Positions 11,900 through 24,064 of a stretch of DNA of 64,000 nucleotides are shown here, piece after piece; positions within the stretch are counted from its first letter, which is position 1, and every line of letters starts with the position of its first letter. Source of the stretch: Dermatemys mawii (lineage: Eukaryota; Chordata; Testudines; Dermatemydidae); assembly GCA_007922305.1 (NCBI GenBank), contig ML677364.1:16328260-16392259 (forward strand). The letters are read 5' to 3'. A program made the position numbers and the translations under genes. The notes under the pieces were generated by a model. It was given only the letters and a program-made list of their open reading frames with translations. It was not told the origin of the DNA and did no database searches.

Positions 11900-13583
11900 A
11901 GGATTTTACATATCAAATTATTTCTGAAATTAAATATAGTTTTACTTAAAATAAATGCTACACTTGAACTTTGTCAGAAAAGTGTATCTGATCTAATCAC
12001 CTGAGGAGCTTTACTTCTTAAGGGGTTGAACTTCATTCTTTGTAGGTATCCTTGTTGAAAAAAATAATGCCTCAGATTCTCAGCTGGTGTAAATTAGTAT
12101 GCCTCTTTTGGCTTCAGTGGAACTCAGCCATTTTACACCAGCTAAAAATCTGTCCTGGTATTCGTATTTTTTTAATGATGATAGGTAGAGTATCCTCTTG
12201 ATATATGTCCTTACATAAGGTCTTCTTTAATTGTTTTGTTAGCCCTGGGAAAATGATGGAAAGATGATAATCACAATAATAAATTATATTTATATTGCAC
12301 TTTTCATCTAGAAGACTCCTGAAACACTTCACACATTCTAGGCAGATTCTCAGTTCGTACCACTTTGTATCAGGAGTAATTCCATTCCAATAACTGGAGT
12401 AAAACCAGAGTAAAATTGGTAAGCCACAATCATGCTTTATATAAATTGCTAGTCAAAAAATGCTACATGCAGACCATGAAAAAATTAATATGGAATTACA
12501 ATTTTTAATTTTGTGCACATTCTTTCATGGATTTTTCTGTTTTATTCAATGAAGTGAAAAGCAAGAGGGAAGTAGAATGTCAGGAAATAGTTGTGGTCTT
12601 CAAAAATTGACATGTTTTCAGATTTTGTTTAATTGAAAAAGTGAAAAATTTTAACCAAAAGAAGATTTGTCTATTTTGGTCAAAAAAGCCATTTTTAATT
12701 TCAAAAAGATATTTAAATTAAAACATTTCAATGAGCTATACTTGTATACTCACCAGTCACTGGAAATGGTACCAGCTGTGGTGTGGACCATTTATCTATT
12801 CTACTCCATCAATGCTACTTTTAGAAGATGAACGGAAAACTAGCTTCACTCACTGAAACTAAATGGGCCCATAGGGGATTTTAGCTAGCCAGAAAGTAAT
12901 TACCCAACCTGGAATTTTGTTAGTGCATTGGATTAACCCTGCCCTTGCAAAATTGTCATGGTGGATGTAATGAACACAAATGGATTTTAAGTCTCACATA
13001 TAGAATATTTTTATAATTTCACTTTACTCATCTATTTTTTTAAATCATTATTACTATAAATAGCCATGGACTCAACTAAGAACCTAAGTGATCAGTGAAA
13101 AATTCAAAAGACTTTTGCTATTTAAATATTATCTTCCAGACAGTATCATCTCTTGAGAGCTAAAATTCACCATCAGACCTGTACCTCTCTTCAAGCCCTA
13201 TCTATGAGATACATGGTGTTATATTTTACAGTTTAAAATAAAGAATGTAAGGCCAAATTCTGCCCTCAGTTACATCAGTGTAACTCCAGTGAAATCAGCT
13301 GTATTGCAACAGTTACAGAATTTCCCTTAGTCTGTCTTTGCTACTGTCTCTAGAACAAAGAATACAAGTCATTTTTAAAGCATACATTTTCAATTTGTCT
13401 TGTACTGATGCTCTCAAACGAGGCAGCTTTAGTTCCCAGCTAGTAGAGTTCAACTAAGATACTAAAAGAAATATCCCTGCAGCAACCTTCCATATATTTA
13501 AGGCTCCTAGAAATGTTGTTCACATGCTGCTCTGCTGATCCCAAGAGAGAATCTATAATACAAAAAGAATCTGGACTAGTGAA
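11900..13583. other. Non-coding stretch with small old palindromic repeats
   Basis: No gene seen. It holds diverged copies of a short amniote-type palindromic repeat: 12064-12145 ('cagctggtgtaaat' ... 'ttacaccagct'), 12370-12425 and 13250-13320. Each reads as a partial hairpin with 'gtgaagtcaatgg'-like inner words. These are too old to delimit exactly. Confidence 0.5.
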
Positions 13584-13585
13584 AC

Positions 13586-13680
13586 TGCAAAGCAAGTATA
13601 GTGCTTGTGGTTAGAGATAACTCTAAACTATACTATATTTACTTACTGCAAAGCAAGTATAGTGCTTGTGGTTTAGAGAA
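13586..13680 (+). repeat. Direct repeat of about 33 bp
   Basis: The segment 'actgcaaagcaagtatagtg' followed by 'cttgtggttagaga' recurs about 59 bp downstream with a single extra T. The bases between contain a near palindrome 'gataactctaaactatacta'. It is a local duplication. Confidence 0.8.
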
Positions 13681-13699
13681 AGAAAAACAAAATTAGAAC

Positions 13700-15940
13700 T
13701 GCTTGGACTTCCAGAAGAGTTATCGCTGTGCTTGAGCACGCTGATATGGGGAAACTAGACATATAAAGGAGATTCCTGAGCTTTTATTGGGACTGTTTGC
13801 TTGCAGAGTTGTGCTGGTTTAACTAAAACCATATTTTTAATCACACCTTTTGGGGTAAGTTGGTACAAAAGGCAATTGGAACAATTTTATTTCAGTTTAA
13901 ACCCAGGCCTATTATGGCTTAGCTGAAGTTAAGTAGGAACAGGTTCAGGATAAACTGCAGTGAACCAGTCTTAAGTCAAAATCAATGTGTCTATGCTGCA
14001 ATTTGCATCAATTTCTCTAAACAGGGCAAGTTCGTTTGGAGACAAGATTATTATAAAAAAGTAAGTTTTTAGCCTTTCCTTATGACAACTGTGATAATAT
14101 AAACCAATCACTAGCAGCTTGGCTCCACTTCTGTCACAGGAGGCTGGAGGGACACCCCCCTTCCAAAAAACAGAGACATTTTAGGTAAGATGAGTCAGTC
14201 CAGTTTGGTGTTTGTTTTAAAAGATCACTCTCCCCCAAATCCTGAGTCCTAAATTTTGCACAGTGCTATGACGATGGTGGACAGGTGTCAGTTGCTTTTG
14301 GTGTGATAGCCCCAAAGAGTCATTTCACAGATCTGTGTCAAAAGGCTAAGGCCAGCTCTGAGCTCTGATCCTCCTGACAACTTCAGAATAAAATCACAAA
14401 AAGGTCAAACAGCTACTTGTTAGAAGCGGGGCAGTTAAATGAGAGGTGATGAATAAATGTTTCTAGTACAAGTAAATTAATGTGGAGTCGGAGAGCACAT
14501 TAATGTCAATGGGCCTTAGATCAGAACTGAATTCCAAACTGCCGTGCTCACAACTATTCCAACAAGTTAATCAGTCATAATAATAATACAATAAAAATAA
14601 TTTTCAGTATGAAATACTTATACAGTGCCTCATAGTACAAAAGCACAGCTGAAATGTTAACAGATTACTCCTTACAGCTCCTACTGAGTAGATAAGTTTT
14701 ATCATCCATTTGATACATGGGCAATCAACAACGGACAAGTTGAGTGACCTGCATGAGGCCACCCCGTGAGTCAGTTACAGAGCCAGGAATAAAGTCAAGA
14801 GCTTGAGCCTTTCAACCCTACCCTCAAGTCTCAAAACTATGTAAACTCTTAATGAACTAAGATCATGCTACTAAATGCTATGGTGCCAGAGACAACCCAG
14901 ATAGGCTGCTGGTGGGATTTGGGTGACAATGATCTATATATTTCCATGAGATGTTAAATAAACAGTAGTAGCTGGAAGAAGATTTGTATGTTTCTTAAAA
15001 GGACAAGATGTAATGGAAGCAAACCAGTGGTTTTAAAAAGGAAAACACACAAAAAAGAAAAGAAAGAAAGCTGTTCCTAAAAGTAAATTTGAGCCCTCAA
15101 ATGTGTTTAATGTAAAGAGCCCAGCATGTGGTTGTATCAAAAATTTACAGTAATTTGTCTCTGGAATAAATTTCCAAACAGCTATGTTTCCTTTTATAAG
15201 AGAATGTAAAGTGTGTGTTTACACCATAGCTTTGCATTTGCTCCACCATTTACAAAAGGATCTAAAGAGCTGAAACCATTTTTCAAAGCAAGCCCAGAAA
15301 AACCACTTAGACCCACGGAAATCTGGAAAATCTGCAGACACAATAAGTAATGTTTTCCTGCTTTGGCAAAACAGTTGATAGGCCAAATCTGGGGCCACCA
15401 GCTGTGGAAATTCTTTTGGAGAGGATGACATAGTTGGGCAAGCCATCTACAACTCTTTTCTTCAAGTTAAGTGCTGTGTAATCTGTAAGCCCTCTCTGCT
15501 GTACACAACAATTTCATCAGCTCTACAAATTTATGAACAATGCAACATATTTTAGGTGTCAATAGAGGGAGGTCTTTAGATTAACTGTCTACATATACAA
15601 CACCCGCTCTCAAATATATAATTTCTTTAACAGCTATAGAGGAGCTAGAGCCAGACAGTGCTATGCGGAAAGTGGGAGGACCCAGCTGGGGAGGGAATGG
15701 ACTAGGCAAGTAGAGAGATGTTCTACTTCAGTGCATCTCCTGGGGAGCCTCCATTGACAGGGCTGTATTTTAAAGCTGCCTTCCCTTGGCATAAACCCAG
15801 GGGAAGACAGCCAGTGCTATCCCCACCTTCATTACAGCTGTCCCTACAGGTAGAGGTGAGTCCAATCTGCAGAACCTGAACCTAGAAGGATGAATTTGGA
15901 CAAATCAGTTGAATAGGCAGCAAGGGAGATTTAGGTTATA
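13700..15940. other. Non-coding stretch; one diverged SINE-like patch
   Basis: No gene seen. Around 14690-14860 the sequence resembles a minus-strand CORE-SINE/MIR-like copy ('gatacatgggcaatcaacaa', 'agtgacctgcatgagg', 'agccaggaataaa'). 13800-14010 could be an old Harbinger-like MITE ('gtgtctatgctgcaatttgc') but its ends are not clear. Confidence 0.4.
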
Positions 15941-15949
15941 AATATTTTC

Positions 15950-16140
15950 CTAATCTCTATCTATAAGGGTTGTTAAATTCTGGAATAGACTTCCATGGGA
16001 AGTTGTGGAATCCTCACCATTAGAGGTTTTTAAGAACAGGATGGGCAAACACTTGTCAGGGATGCTCTAGATTTACATGGTTCTGCCTCAGTGCAATGCT
16101 CTTGACTTGATCTTTCAAGGTCCCTTCTAAGTCTACATTT
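15950..16140 (+). repeat. CR1 LINE 3' end, old copy
   Basis: The order 'ggttgttaaattctggaata', 'gaagttgtggaatcctca', 'ttaagaacaggatgggcaaa', 'cacttgtcagggatg' and 'caaggtcccttctaagtcta' is that of the C-terminal coding end and 3' UTR of CR1, followed by the 'atttctgtgaa' terminus. It is 5' truncated, as is usual for CR1. Confidence 0.8.
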
Positions 16141-16149
16141 CTGTGAACT

Positions 16150-16350
16150 TATCAAGAGTTGTGGTGAATTCTGTCACTTAAAGTCTGTAAATCAAGACTG
16201 GATATCTTCAAAAAAATGCTACAGTTCCAACAGAAGTTGTGTGTTTGATGCAGGTACCACTGAGTAAATTCTGTCTATGGCCTGTGTTATGCAGATCAGA
16301 CTATATGATCATAATGGTTCTTCCTGGCTTTAAAATCTGTGAATCATGCC
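16150..16350 (+). repeat. Second CR1 LINE 3' end in tandem
   Basis: Immediately after the first copy a second CR1 tail reads 'aagactggatatcttcaaaa', 'gatgcaggtaccactgagta', 'cagatcagactatatgatca', 'taatggttcttcctggcttt' and 'aaaatctgtgaatc'. It belongs to a different CR1 subfamily from the preceding one and shares its terminus with the fragment at 20490. Confidence 0.75.
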
Positions 16351-17149
16351 AAAGTTCTGTCTTGGATTACTTTTGGGATGGGACAGCCCAGGAAGGAAAG
16401 AAAAAGAAGTGAAAACAGAGGCAATCTCTTTTTATTAGAATGCTTACAAAATCTTTTTCTAGTGATTATTGGCTGTACCTAGCAGAAATAACTCTGTTTT
16501 GACCTTTGCAGCAATGACTGCCAATATACAGTATACTCTTCTCTTTCAAATATGTTCATATTCTGGAATTTGCCCTTTGGCTTTTAATGTGAAATAACAG
16601 CACAAAGAGGAATCAATATACCAGGACCTCAGTGTGTGTGTGCCCCTGCTCTCTACTAAAACAAATTAATTGCATGTTTATTGCATTATTCTGTACTGGC
16701 TCATTAGTAGGGGTCTGTAGTGTGGGACTCAAAAGAGAGGTCAGGAAATTGAAAAATATTGAACCAAACACTCATCTCAGTTATATCCACTGAAATCAGA
16801 TGGAGTTGTAAGGGGCAAATAAGGGTAAAATTTGGCAATTATGTTTCATTCATACTGCATTCATGAATCTGTACATAGAGTCAGCATGGACAAGTACTTT
16901 CATATCAAACCTGATTTTTGAATTTTTCCCTGGAAACCATACAAAATTAATATGAATGAAGATTGTGAGCTTATTTTTCCAATATGGATGCCTAACTTAA
17001 AGCTCCCAGTTCTGTGTTCGGATGTTCCAATTGATAATTAAGTGCCTGGAATGCTCATGTATAGGCCACCAGGAGCTAAACTGAGCACTCCAATGCAGAA
17101 CTGGGCATGCCACATTAAACAGGGCACTATGATATGAGAGCTTTTTATC

Positions 17150-18476
17150 TGTTATTGTCCCACTTTGGCAGGGCAGGGAGCCACACTAACCTGGCTCCAT
17201 CCCTACCCCTTCCCAACACACACTTTGCCATCTCACCCGACTCTGCATTTGTCAAGTCCCTGTCAAAGACTGATCCCTCCTGGCCAGGTCCTTAATAGTC
17301 TCTATCCCCCTTTAGGATAATGGAGAAGAGGTTCTGTGGCTTCACTGGGGGCGAATCAGTTCTCCAGAGCATAGGAACTTCTTCTCTAAGGCCATGGTTA
17401 CACTGGCACTTTATAGCGCTATAAAGCCCACAGGAGCGCTATAACCTACTACCCGTCCACACTGGCAAGGCACGTAGAGCGCTATAACCGTGGAGTTATA
17501 GTGCTCCTGGTAACTTCCAGGGGCACAGGGAATAAGGGCTGTAGTGCTCCCGCTGTAGCATGACGGTGAGAATATGGACACCCTCTGCGCTACAAGGGAT
17601 CTCTTGAGATGCTTAGAGCCATTTAAGGCAATTGACGTCTCTTCCCTTTCTTTTGAACTCAGCTGGAGGAATGCGGAAGTACCTGTTTAGAGTTTCTCTC
17701 TTAACTCGGCAGATAAGCAATGCAAATGTTTAAGGAGGGAGCCTGTGTGAAAACAAAGCCCTCTGTGAACGGACACGCGCTGATAGGCTCGCTGACAGGC
17801 TCTCAGAAGGACGGAAAAACCACTGGCTCTCTCCCTCCGCAAACACACAACATGCCCCCACTCACCCTCCTCATTTGAAAAGCACGTTGCACCCAGCTGA
17901 ATGCTGGGATACCTTCCCTAATGTGCTGCTCTTAATGCCGCCTGAAGTGCCACAAATGTGGCCACGCTATAGAGCTGGCGCGTCTCAGTGTGGACACGCA
18001 ATAGCGCTATACATATTGCTGTATAAGGGGACCGCTATTACCAATAGCGCTATAATCCTGTAAGTGTAGCCATGCCCTAAGAGTTCCTGGGGCAGGTGAA
18101 AAAACCCAGGCCCACCCACTGTGCTGGGTTCCAGCTCAGAACCCTTGTTTGGAACATCCAGAATCAATCCTCCTCTGTCCCTTGCTGTTCCCTCAGCTAC
18201 TGCCTACCTCTGTAGTTTTCCCCAGCTTCTTGCCCTGCTTTTCCCTCTTTGGTGGGTTGGTTGGTCTGGGAGCTTCTCACCCCTCTGCTGGAGGATCCAC
18301 GCTCTGCAATCCCCATTGTCTCTCTGGCAGGACAGCCACCCCGCACTCCTGCATTGCAGCCTTTTTATCTTCACAGCTGCTGTGGGGCTGTCAATCAAGT
18401 CTGGCTGAGCAGGCAGGCATTTGCCTTTTTAACCCTCTGGCTACTGAAACAGCATGGGGTACATAGACCCATAACG
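17150..18476 (-). mobile_element. Probable LTR, minus strand, split by a MITE
   Basis: The outer ends read TGTTATTGTCCC at 17150 and, on the other strand from 18476, CGTTATGGGTC, an inverted pair allowing for one decayed TG. On the minus strand a 'gataaaaaggc' TATA-like box lies near 18360. Without the MITE at 17390-18077 the length is about 640 bp, typical of a solo LTR. No target duplication is visible, so both boundaries and type are tentative. Confidence 0.42.
17390..18077. mobile_element. Harbinger-type non-autonomous element with TAA duplication
   Basis: The left end GGCCATGGTTACACTGGCAC pairs with the right end, other strand GGGCATGGCTACACTTACAG. TAA flanks both sides (17387-17389 and 18078-18080). 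The termini also share the 'tatagcgctata' palindrome at 17412-17425 and 18046-18056. It is 688 bp. The centre ('tgaatgctgggataccttcc') resembles non-coding parts of larger turtle Harbinger copies, so it is probably an internally deleted derivative. Confidence 0.82.
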
Positions 18477-18499
18477 AGCCCACTATCAGTTCTCCAAAA

Positions 18500-19990
18500 A
18501 TTGACACTTTTCATTGTACTGCAGCACAATAACATGTGTAACACACTCCCACAGATTAAGATAAAAGATTGTATTGCAAATGAGTGCTTTGGGCCAAGTT
18601 GCAATCAACGACTATACAAAAAGATATGACCTATTAACACCCAGACCCTTCTTTTAGACATGCTGCTATGTTTTCACACATGACAACATTCGAATAGTAC
18701 AGAATATACAAGTCAAAGTGTCTCATTTCTATTTTAATTTCTTGATTCTGATGTAAGAACAATGTATCTCGGGGGAATACTCTGCACCCCCCTGTTAATC
18801 CTTACAATGTGATTGTGTGGTATCCAATGCAAAGTTTGTCATGTCAGATGTCTTTGGAAGGCTCGTGATGCACTGAGCATTGTTGTTATAGTAATGTTAT
18901 AGGTTGTAATTTCATGTATATATACTTCTGAGGCTGAAAATGTGTCCTCATGGTTTAAAACAGGCCTGCACAACTCGGAAAGCAGCGAGGGCCATATTAC
19001 CACAAAAAAAACAGCTGTGGGCCGAAAAGCCCTGCCCTCACCCCGCCCCCTTCTACTTCCACCCACCCCACCACTCGGCTTGCTCCACCCCTACTCACCC
19101 CGCCGCAGGCTGCATAGTGAGCCCATGCGGGCCGCATGTGGCCCCCGGGCCGCATGTTGTGCAGGTCTGGTTTAAAACAAGCCAGGCAAAATGTTCCAGG
19201 AACAAAGGGGCAGTTCACACCTCATCAGGACATGTATGGGACAAACCCAGCCCAGCCTCACAGGAACAAAGGACACTGGCCTAGGCACCAACAAAGGATC
19301 TGTTGGACTCTCAAGTGAGTCACCCCCCCTTCCCTTAGTCAGTCAGGGACTACAATGAGGTAATGTTCACCTGACTCTGAAGTGGAGAGGGCAAAGTCAA
19401 GAGGGAAGAAAGAACATGATAAAAAGGAGAAATGTTTGCCATGTTCTTCCTCTCTCTTCCAGCTCCATCTACAGACACCACCACCAAGCGAGTGAAGCGC
19501 TGATCAAAGGAGAGAGCCTGTCTGAAGGGCAACAGATCAGCCCGTGGTGAAAAGGATCTAAGTTTTTAAGGGCACTGAAAGTGTTAAGATCAGCTTGGAA
19601 TGTGTTTTGCTTTTATTTCATTTGATCAAATCTGACCTGTTTTGCTTTGACTTATAATCACTTAAAATTTATCTTTATAGTTAATAAATTTGTTTATTCT
19701 ACCTGAAGCAGTGTGTTTGGTTTAAAGCTTGTCAGAGACTCCCCTTGAGAGAACAACCATGGTGCATATCAATTTATTTGTTAAATTTATGAACTCATAT
19801 AAGCTATATGTCCAGCAGGCATAACTGGACACTGCAAGACTGAGGTTCCTAGGGTTGTATCTGGGGCTGGAGATATTGGCTAGCATCATTCGGTTGCACA
19901 ATCCAAGCAGCAGCTTACATGCCAGAGGCTGTGCGTGAACAGCCCAGGAGTGGGGGTTTTCACAGCAGAGCAGGGTTTGTTTGGGTTTTT
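18500..19990 (+). mobile_element. Probable endogenous retroviral LTR-like region, plus strand
   Basis: I recognise this block as a high-copy turtle LTR-type sequence: 'tatgggacaaacccagccca', a 'gataaaaagg' TATA-like box at 19419, 'cagacaccaccaccaagcga', an 'agttaataaatttg' poly(A) signal near 19680, then 'cctgaagcagtgtgtttggt' and 'cagcaggcataactggacac'. No open frame, primer site or terminal duplication was found, so the exact ends are unknown. A hAT MITE is inserted at 18961-19169. Confidence 0.5.
18961..19169. mobile_element. hAT MITE with perfect 8-bp target duplication
   Basis: GTTTAAAA lies on both sides (18953-18960 and 19170-19177), an exact 8-bp duplication. The ends are CAGGCCTGCACAAC and, on the other strand, CAGACCTGCACAAC, inverted with one mismatch. 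The 209-bp GC-rich interior contains 'gggccgcatg' words and no transposase. It is inserted in the LTR-like region and is therefore younger. Confidence 0.93.
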
Positions 19991-20489
19991 TTTGCATATT
20001 GGCTTAAAGCCGAATGCTCCCCAAAATGAGTCTGGGGTTTAATAGTATGAGCTGTGATCTGTGCCATATGTCAGATTTCTCATAATTTGTTTAGGCACAC
20101 AATAACACAAGGTTTTCATCTGTGATCCAGTGTATTGTTATGCACTTTCTTACTGCTCATGTTAATATTCTGAACTGATGTTTGTCTTTGTTGTTTTTTG
20201 GAGATTTGGGGGTGTTGCTCCAAGAACATAACATATTGAGTTTTTAATCAAAAACTCTCCCAAAGCCCTCATGTAAGTTCTATGTAGGTGTAACTAAAAT
20301 GTTTGCACCTTTGGGCAGTCCAAGAAAATATATGTGTGCTGACCTATTTGCTGACATCCTTTCCAGCAGAGCCTATTTTCTATTTTTCTTTTCCAGTGTG
20401 TATGCCAATACATAACATAAACATGAATGTTTGCATTAACAGAACTCAGATTACATATTATAGTGTATAAAACAGGAATTTATGGAAGT

Positions 20490-20555
20490 CCTTGTGTTAT
20501 GCTGAAGGACAGACTAGATGATCACAACGGTCCTTTCTGGCCTTAGAATCTATGA
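20490..20555 (+). repeat. CR1 3' terminal fragment
   Basis: The terminus 'gacagactagatgatcacaa' followed by 'cggtcctttctggcctta' and 'gaatctatgat' is the CR1 3' end. Only about 65 bp remain. Confidence 0.75.
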
Positions 20556-20574
20556 TCTCTGCTGAACGCATACT

Positions 20575-21348
20575 TGTAGCGAGGCAAAGACTCACCGGCG
20601 TGGTGCTTCCTGCTGGTCGTGCAGGGAATTAGCTCTTCAGCCCTCAGAGAGCCTTCTGGTGGCCAGTGTCTCATCTGCCACTGGCCCCCATGTCCCTCCT
20701 GGATCCCAATGTCCTTTCACTTCAGGGTTCTGCCCCTCTGCAGTACCCCCTCACTCTGGGTCTGCCCTACCCAGTGGAACCCCAAACCCTCTAAACCCAC
20801 CTTGCCTCAGTGGCTACTGCCAGTCATCATCTAGCCCCAGCTCACTGGGGCAGACTGCAGTCTGTAATGGCCACTCATCATTGGAAGGAAGTTGGACCAG
20901 CTGCCTCTGCCTAATCCCTGGCTGCACTTCTTCAACCTCAGTGCCTGTGTAGGCCTTCACCAAGGGTTTACCAGGCTGGAGCTCCCCACCTCCCTTGCCC
21001 TATTCTCCAGCACTGCTCCAGAGTACCTTTTCATAGGCCTTCACCAAGGCCTGAAGTCTGGGGGTTTACCAGGCTGGAGCTCCCTTTGCCCTGTTCCCCA
21101 GCCCTGCTCTGTTCTGCTTCAGGTACCTTGTTCTCAGTCAACCAGATCCTTCTCTCTCCAAAGCTGGAGAGAGACTCCTCTAACTCCTAGTCCACAGCCC
21201 CTTTTACCCAGGCCAGCTGTGGCCTAATTGAGCTGGCCACACCTGTGGTCAGCTACTCAGGTGCTTGCAGTCCTTTTCCCAGCTGCAGCCCTTTCCAGGG
21301 CTGCTTTTATCCTCTGTTCTGCAGGAATGGGGCAGTCGCCCCACTACA
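20575..21348 (-). mobile_element. Solo LTR, minus strand, perfect 5-bp target duplication
   Basis: ATACT lies on both sides (20570-20574 and 21349-21353). The ends are TGTAG at 20575 and CTACA at 21348, the TG..CA rule with a 5-bp inverted terminus. It is 774 bp. On the minus strand a 'ggataaaagcag' TATA-like box is near 21308. The minus strand shares words with the plus-strand LTR at 62199 ('ctggccacagctgtggccag' there, a close match here near 21230), so they are one family. No internal genes remain, consistent with recombination between two LTRs. Confidence 0.92.
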
Positions 21349-21643
21349 ATACTATAAACTACTGGGGATGTATATCATGGCAGAACTGCCATTACAGTGA
21401 GAACCTGTAACTTTTTTTATTTCCTGATATTTGAATATTTGCAAAAATAACCTTAACATGACCTTAGTGTAACTTTCTGTGTTATTTGAATGTGATCCTA
21501 GTTAGGAAGACTGAAATAGTGTTACATATTACAGTCTGTAAAGTGGGGATAAAGATATTGATCTCCTTTGTAATGCTCTTTCGGATCTGCTGATGAAAAA
21601 CAACTATATAAAAGTGAGGTATTGTTATTATTACATTATACCC

Positions 21644-22539
21644 TGTGATGGGGTTGAGTGGCCCTGCACTGTTACCGCAGGGGTTAACCCTTCTCTCTGG
21701 GCAGAGGAAGCCACGCCCCAGAAGCTCTGCTGGGCATGCTCCAACTGGAGGCCCAGTATAAAAGCCTGCAGAGCAGCTCAGTCGGGGCTGACCGCTGGAG
21801 AGGAAGGAGCCACGCTGCTAGCTCCTGCAGAGGGACAGCCAGGATCCTGGGTTCCAGAGGCCAGCCCAGCTGAGACGCCGCTTGAGGCCCAGCTCGATGC
21901 CGGTCCTGAAGGGGAACGCACCGGAGGACCCCTGGATACTGAAGGCAAGGCAGTGAGGGTAGGAAGTGACCCAGGGAACTCTTAAAGACATGCACATGCT
22001 CAGCATGTTGCGGATGGCTCCCTGTCGAGCTAGGGGCAGGGTAAGCCCCACTGTCAGGTGAGGCCTGGGTCGGGACCCAGTAGAGAGGTCAGGCCTGGGT
22101 CCTCCTACCTCAGCAGCCACTAGGCCGCACTATCTCGGTAGCCACTAGGCTGCACTATCCCGAGGCTTGGGGAACTCCTATGGACTCCGGCCGCTAGGCC
22201 ATGCTGCCGCGACAGTGGGGAGCAACCATATAGACTCTGGCCATTGGGCCACGCTGCCCCAAGAGCGGGGAGCAGCCGTATAGACTCTGGCTGTTGGGCC
22301 ATGTTGTTCCGAGAGTGGGGAGCAACCGTATAGACTTTGGCCATCGGGCCACGCTGCCCCAAGAGCGGTGAGAGACTGAATAGACTCTGGCCGTTGGGCC
22401 ACACTGCCCTGAGGCTGCATAAGTTCTGGCCCTTAGGCCATATCGCCCCGTGACCGGGGAACCAGAGAGTGGCTGAGGTCCGCCGCCACACACACACACA
22501 CACACCACAAGGGGGAGCTACAGAGCAGGACCCATCACA
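21644..22539 (+). mobile_element. Solo LTR, plus strand, perfect 5-bp target duplication
   Basis: TACCC lies on both sides (21639-21643 and 22540-22544). The 9-bp ends TGTGATGGG and CCCATCACA are exact inverted repeats. A 'tataaaag' box is at 21757-21764. The 896-bp length is swollen by a ~60-bp minisatellite and a (CA)n tract. A 5-bp duplication fits a Gypsy or retroviral LTR; the internal region is absent, so the family cannot be decided. Confidence 0.93.
22130..22460 (+). repeat. About 60-bp minisatellite inside the LTR
   Basis: Five or more diverged units repeat the words 'gtatagactctggcc', 'ttgggccacgctgcccc' and 'aagagcggggagca'. Stop-free frames on the minus strand across this array are a result of the repetition, not genes. 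A (CA)n tract follows at about 22487-22505. Confidence 0.88.
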
Positions 22540-22664
22540 TACCCCCTGAACATTATATCTCAGGAATGGTAAAGTGGGATTTTACTGTATATCTAGCACA
22601 CTAGGGGCGGCTTTAGCCTGAGTTCACGGGTTCAGTGGTACTCAGAGATCATGAAACTTAGGAT

Positions 22665-23040
22665 TCAGTAACACCTCACAGGAAAGTCGTGATCATGCCT
22701 TTGCATGAGGAACTGAGCACAGCAATATAGCCTGATCACTGTGTCATGGTGGTGCTGCTCTGGGCCATATTGCTGCACAGTGATGTTGGAGTCATGTGCT
22801 GCTATGGAGGCACAAAGAGCAAAATCTGCCAAAGGGAGCCCAGGGAGCTGGCAGGACAAAGCCCCTGAGTCCTCGCCTCCAGGTAGTGGAGAAATGGAGC
22901 AGGACAGTGTCTCTACCTCTTCTGAGTAGCTGGATCTGATGCTGAGCAGAGCTTCCTCCCCCACCACGTCCTCAGTGGGCTCTCTCATAGTGCACCCATT
23001 GAATCTGGAGGCTTCATCCACCACTGCAGCACATCAAACT
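22665..23040 (-). other. Unrecognised open frame, repeat-like
   Basis: A 119-codon minus-strand frame (23024-22665) contains acidic and Ser-rich text (SYSEEVETLSCSISPLP) that reads like protein rather than random sequence. No zinc-finger, transposase or polymerase motif is visible. It could be the tail of an old element-borne protein or a processed fragment. There is no flanking structure to decide between them. Confidence 0.25.
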
Positions 23041-23049
23041 GCAAGAGGG

Positions 23050-24060
23050 AGATAAGCATTCATATAACAGACCAAATTGGGGCCTCAGAGAATCACAGCC
23101 CCCATTGTTCAGATAAACTGTATTTCAGAAACTAGATAGTTGGTCAAACTATCTTGTGTTCTGTAGAGTACAATACAAGATATTTTGTACATGAGAGATG
23201 GTGAAAAGGCACTAAAGAACTCAGCCTCTATACCTTTTTTTTACAGATATAAATGAAAACGTCAGACAGTTCTAATAGGTTAGTTTATGGGACTGTGGTA
23301 AATATTTATGGAGATCGGTCTGAATGGTTTTCCATTAGGTACTATGCTGTAGTTTTCTTGGCTCATGTTTGAAGGAAGTTATAAACCAAAGTGGGTTTCT
23401 CATTCTTCAGCATTTGACATATTCTGACTGCAAAACATTTGAGGTTTTACACGATTTATTGAAAATAATCTCTCCTATAATGTTCACAGCACAATAATTC
23501 ACAACCCTGAGGCAAGAGAGCTCTACAAAAATGACATTATATGGAAGATCGCTTTTCAGAATTTACCATTTGTGCATCATGTTCAGAATCTCTAACACAT
23601 GTAAAGCGATCAAATCATCATCCTTCAAATAGTTTTTCTATCATTTTGTGGTATTTTGATAAAAATACTTACAGCCAGCTGAATAGCTTGACTGGTAACT
23701 CAATATGCTACCACATCACATGAGGAGGGGGGAAGCGGGGGAAGGTACTGGGGCATAAGAGGGCTAGCAGAGACAACAGGATTGCCATGTCTTTATGGTG
23801 GTTGAGGAGTAGAGAGACTCCCATATCCAGAAATGAAATACACAGTACTACAATTATGTTAACAAAATAAAATATTTTTATACAAGAAAAACATGTGTTT
23901 GCGTTGTGGTACTTAAATAAAATCTGCTTTGAGGCAGCCCCCAGAGTCAACGTAACCTGTTCTCGTATCTTTTCACCTGTATGTTCTCACCACTGATTCT
24001 GAAGATGAAATTATGATAAAATATTTATTGTTATTGTTATTGTTGTTATTGATGAAGATG
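23050..24060. other. Non-coding stretch, no gene seen
   Basis: AT-rich sequence with short frames only. No repeat ends were recognised. Confidence 0.45.
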
Positions 24061-24064
24061 GAAA

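Noticed and set aside
22120..22460. CRISPR-like regular array
   Set aside because: Units are diverged and contiguous without spacers, and the genome is eukaryotic; it is a minisatellite.
22120..22508. Three minus-strand frames of 80-127 codons
   Set aside because: They are read through a ~60-bp minisatellite whose unit length is near a multiple of three.
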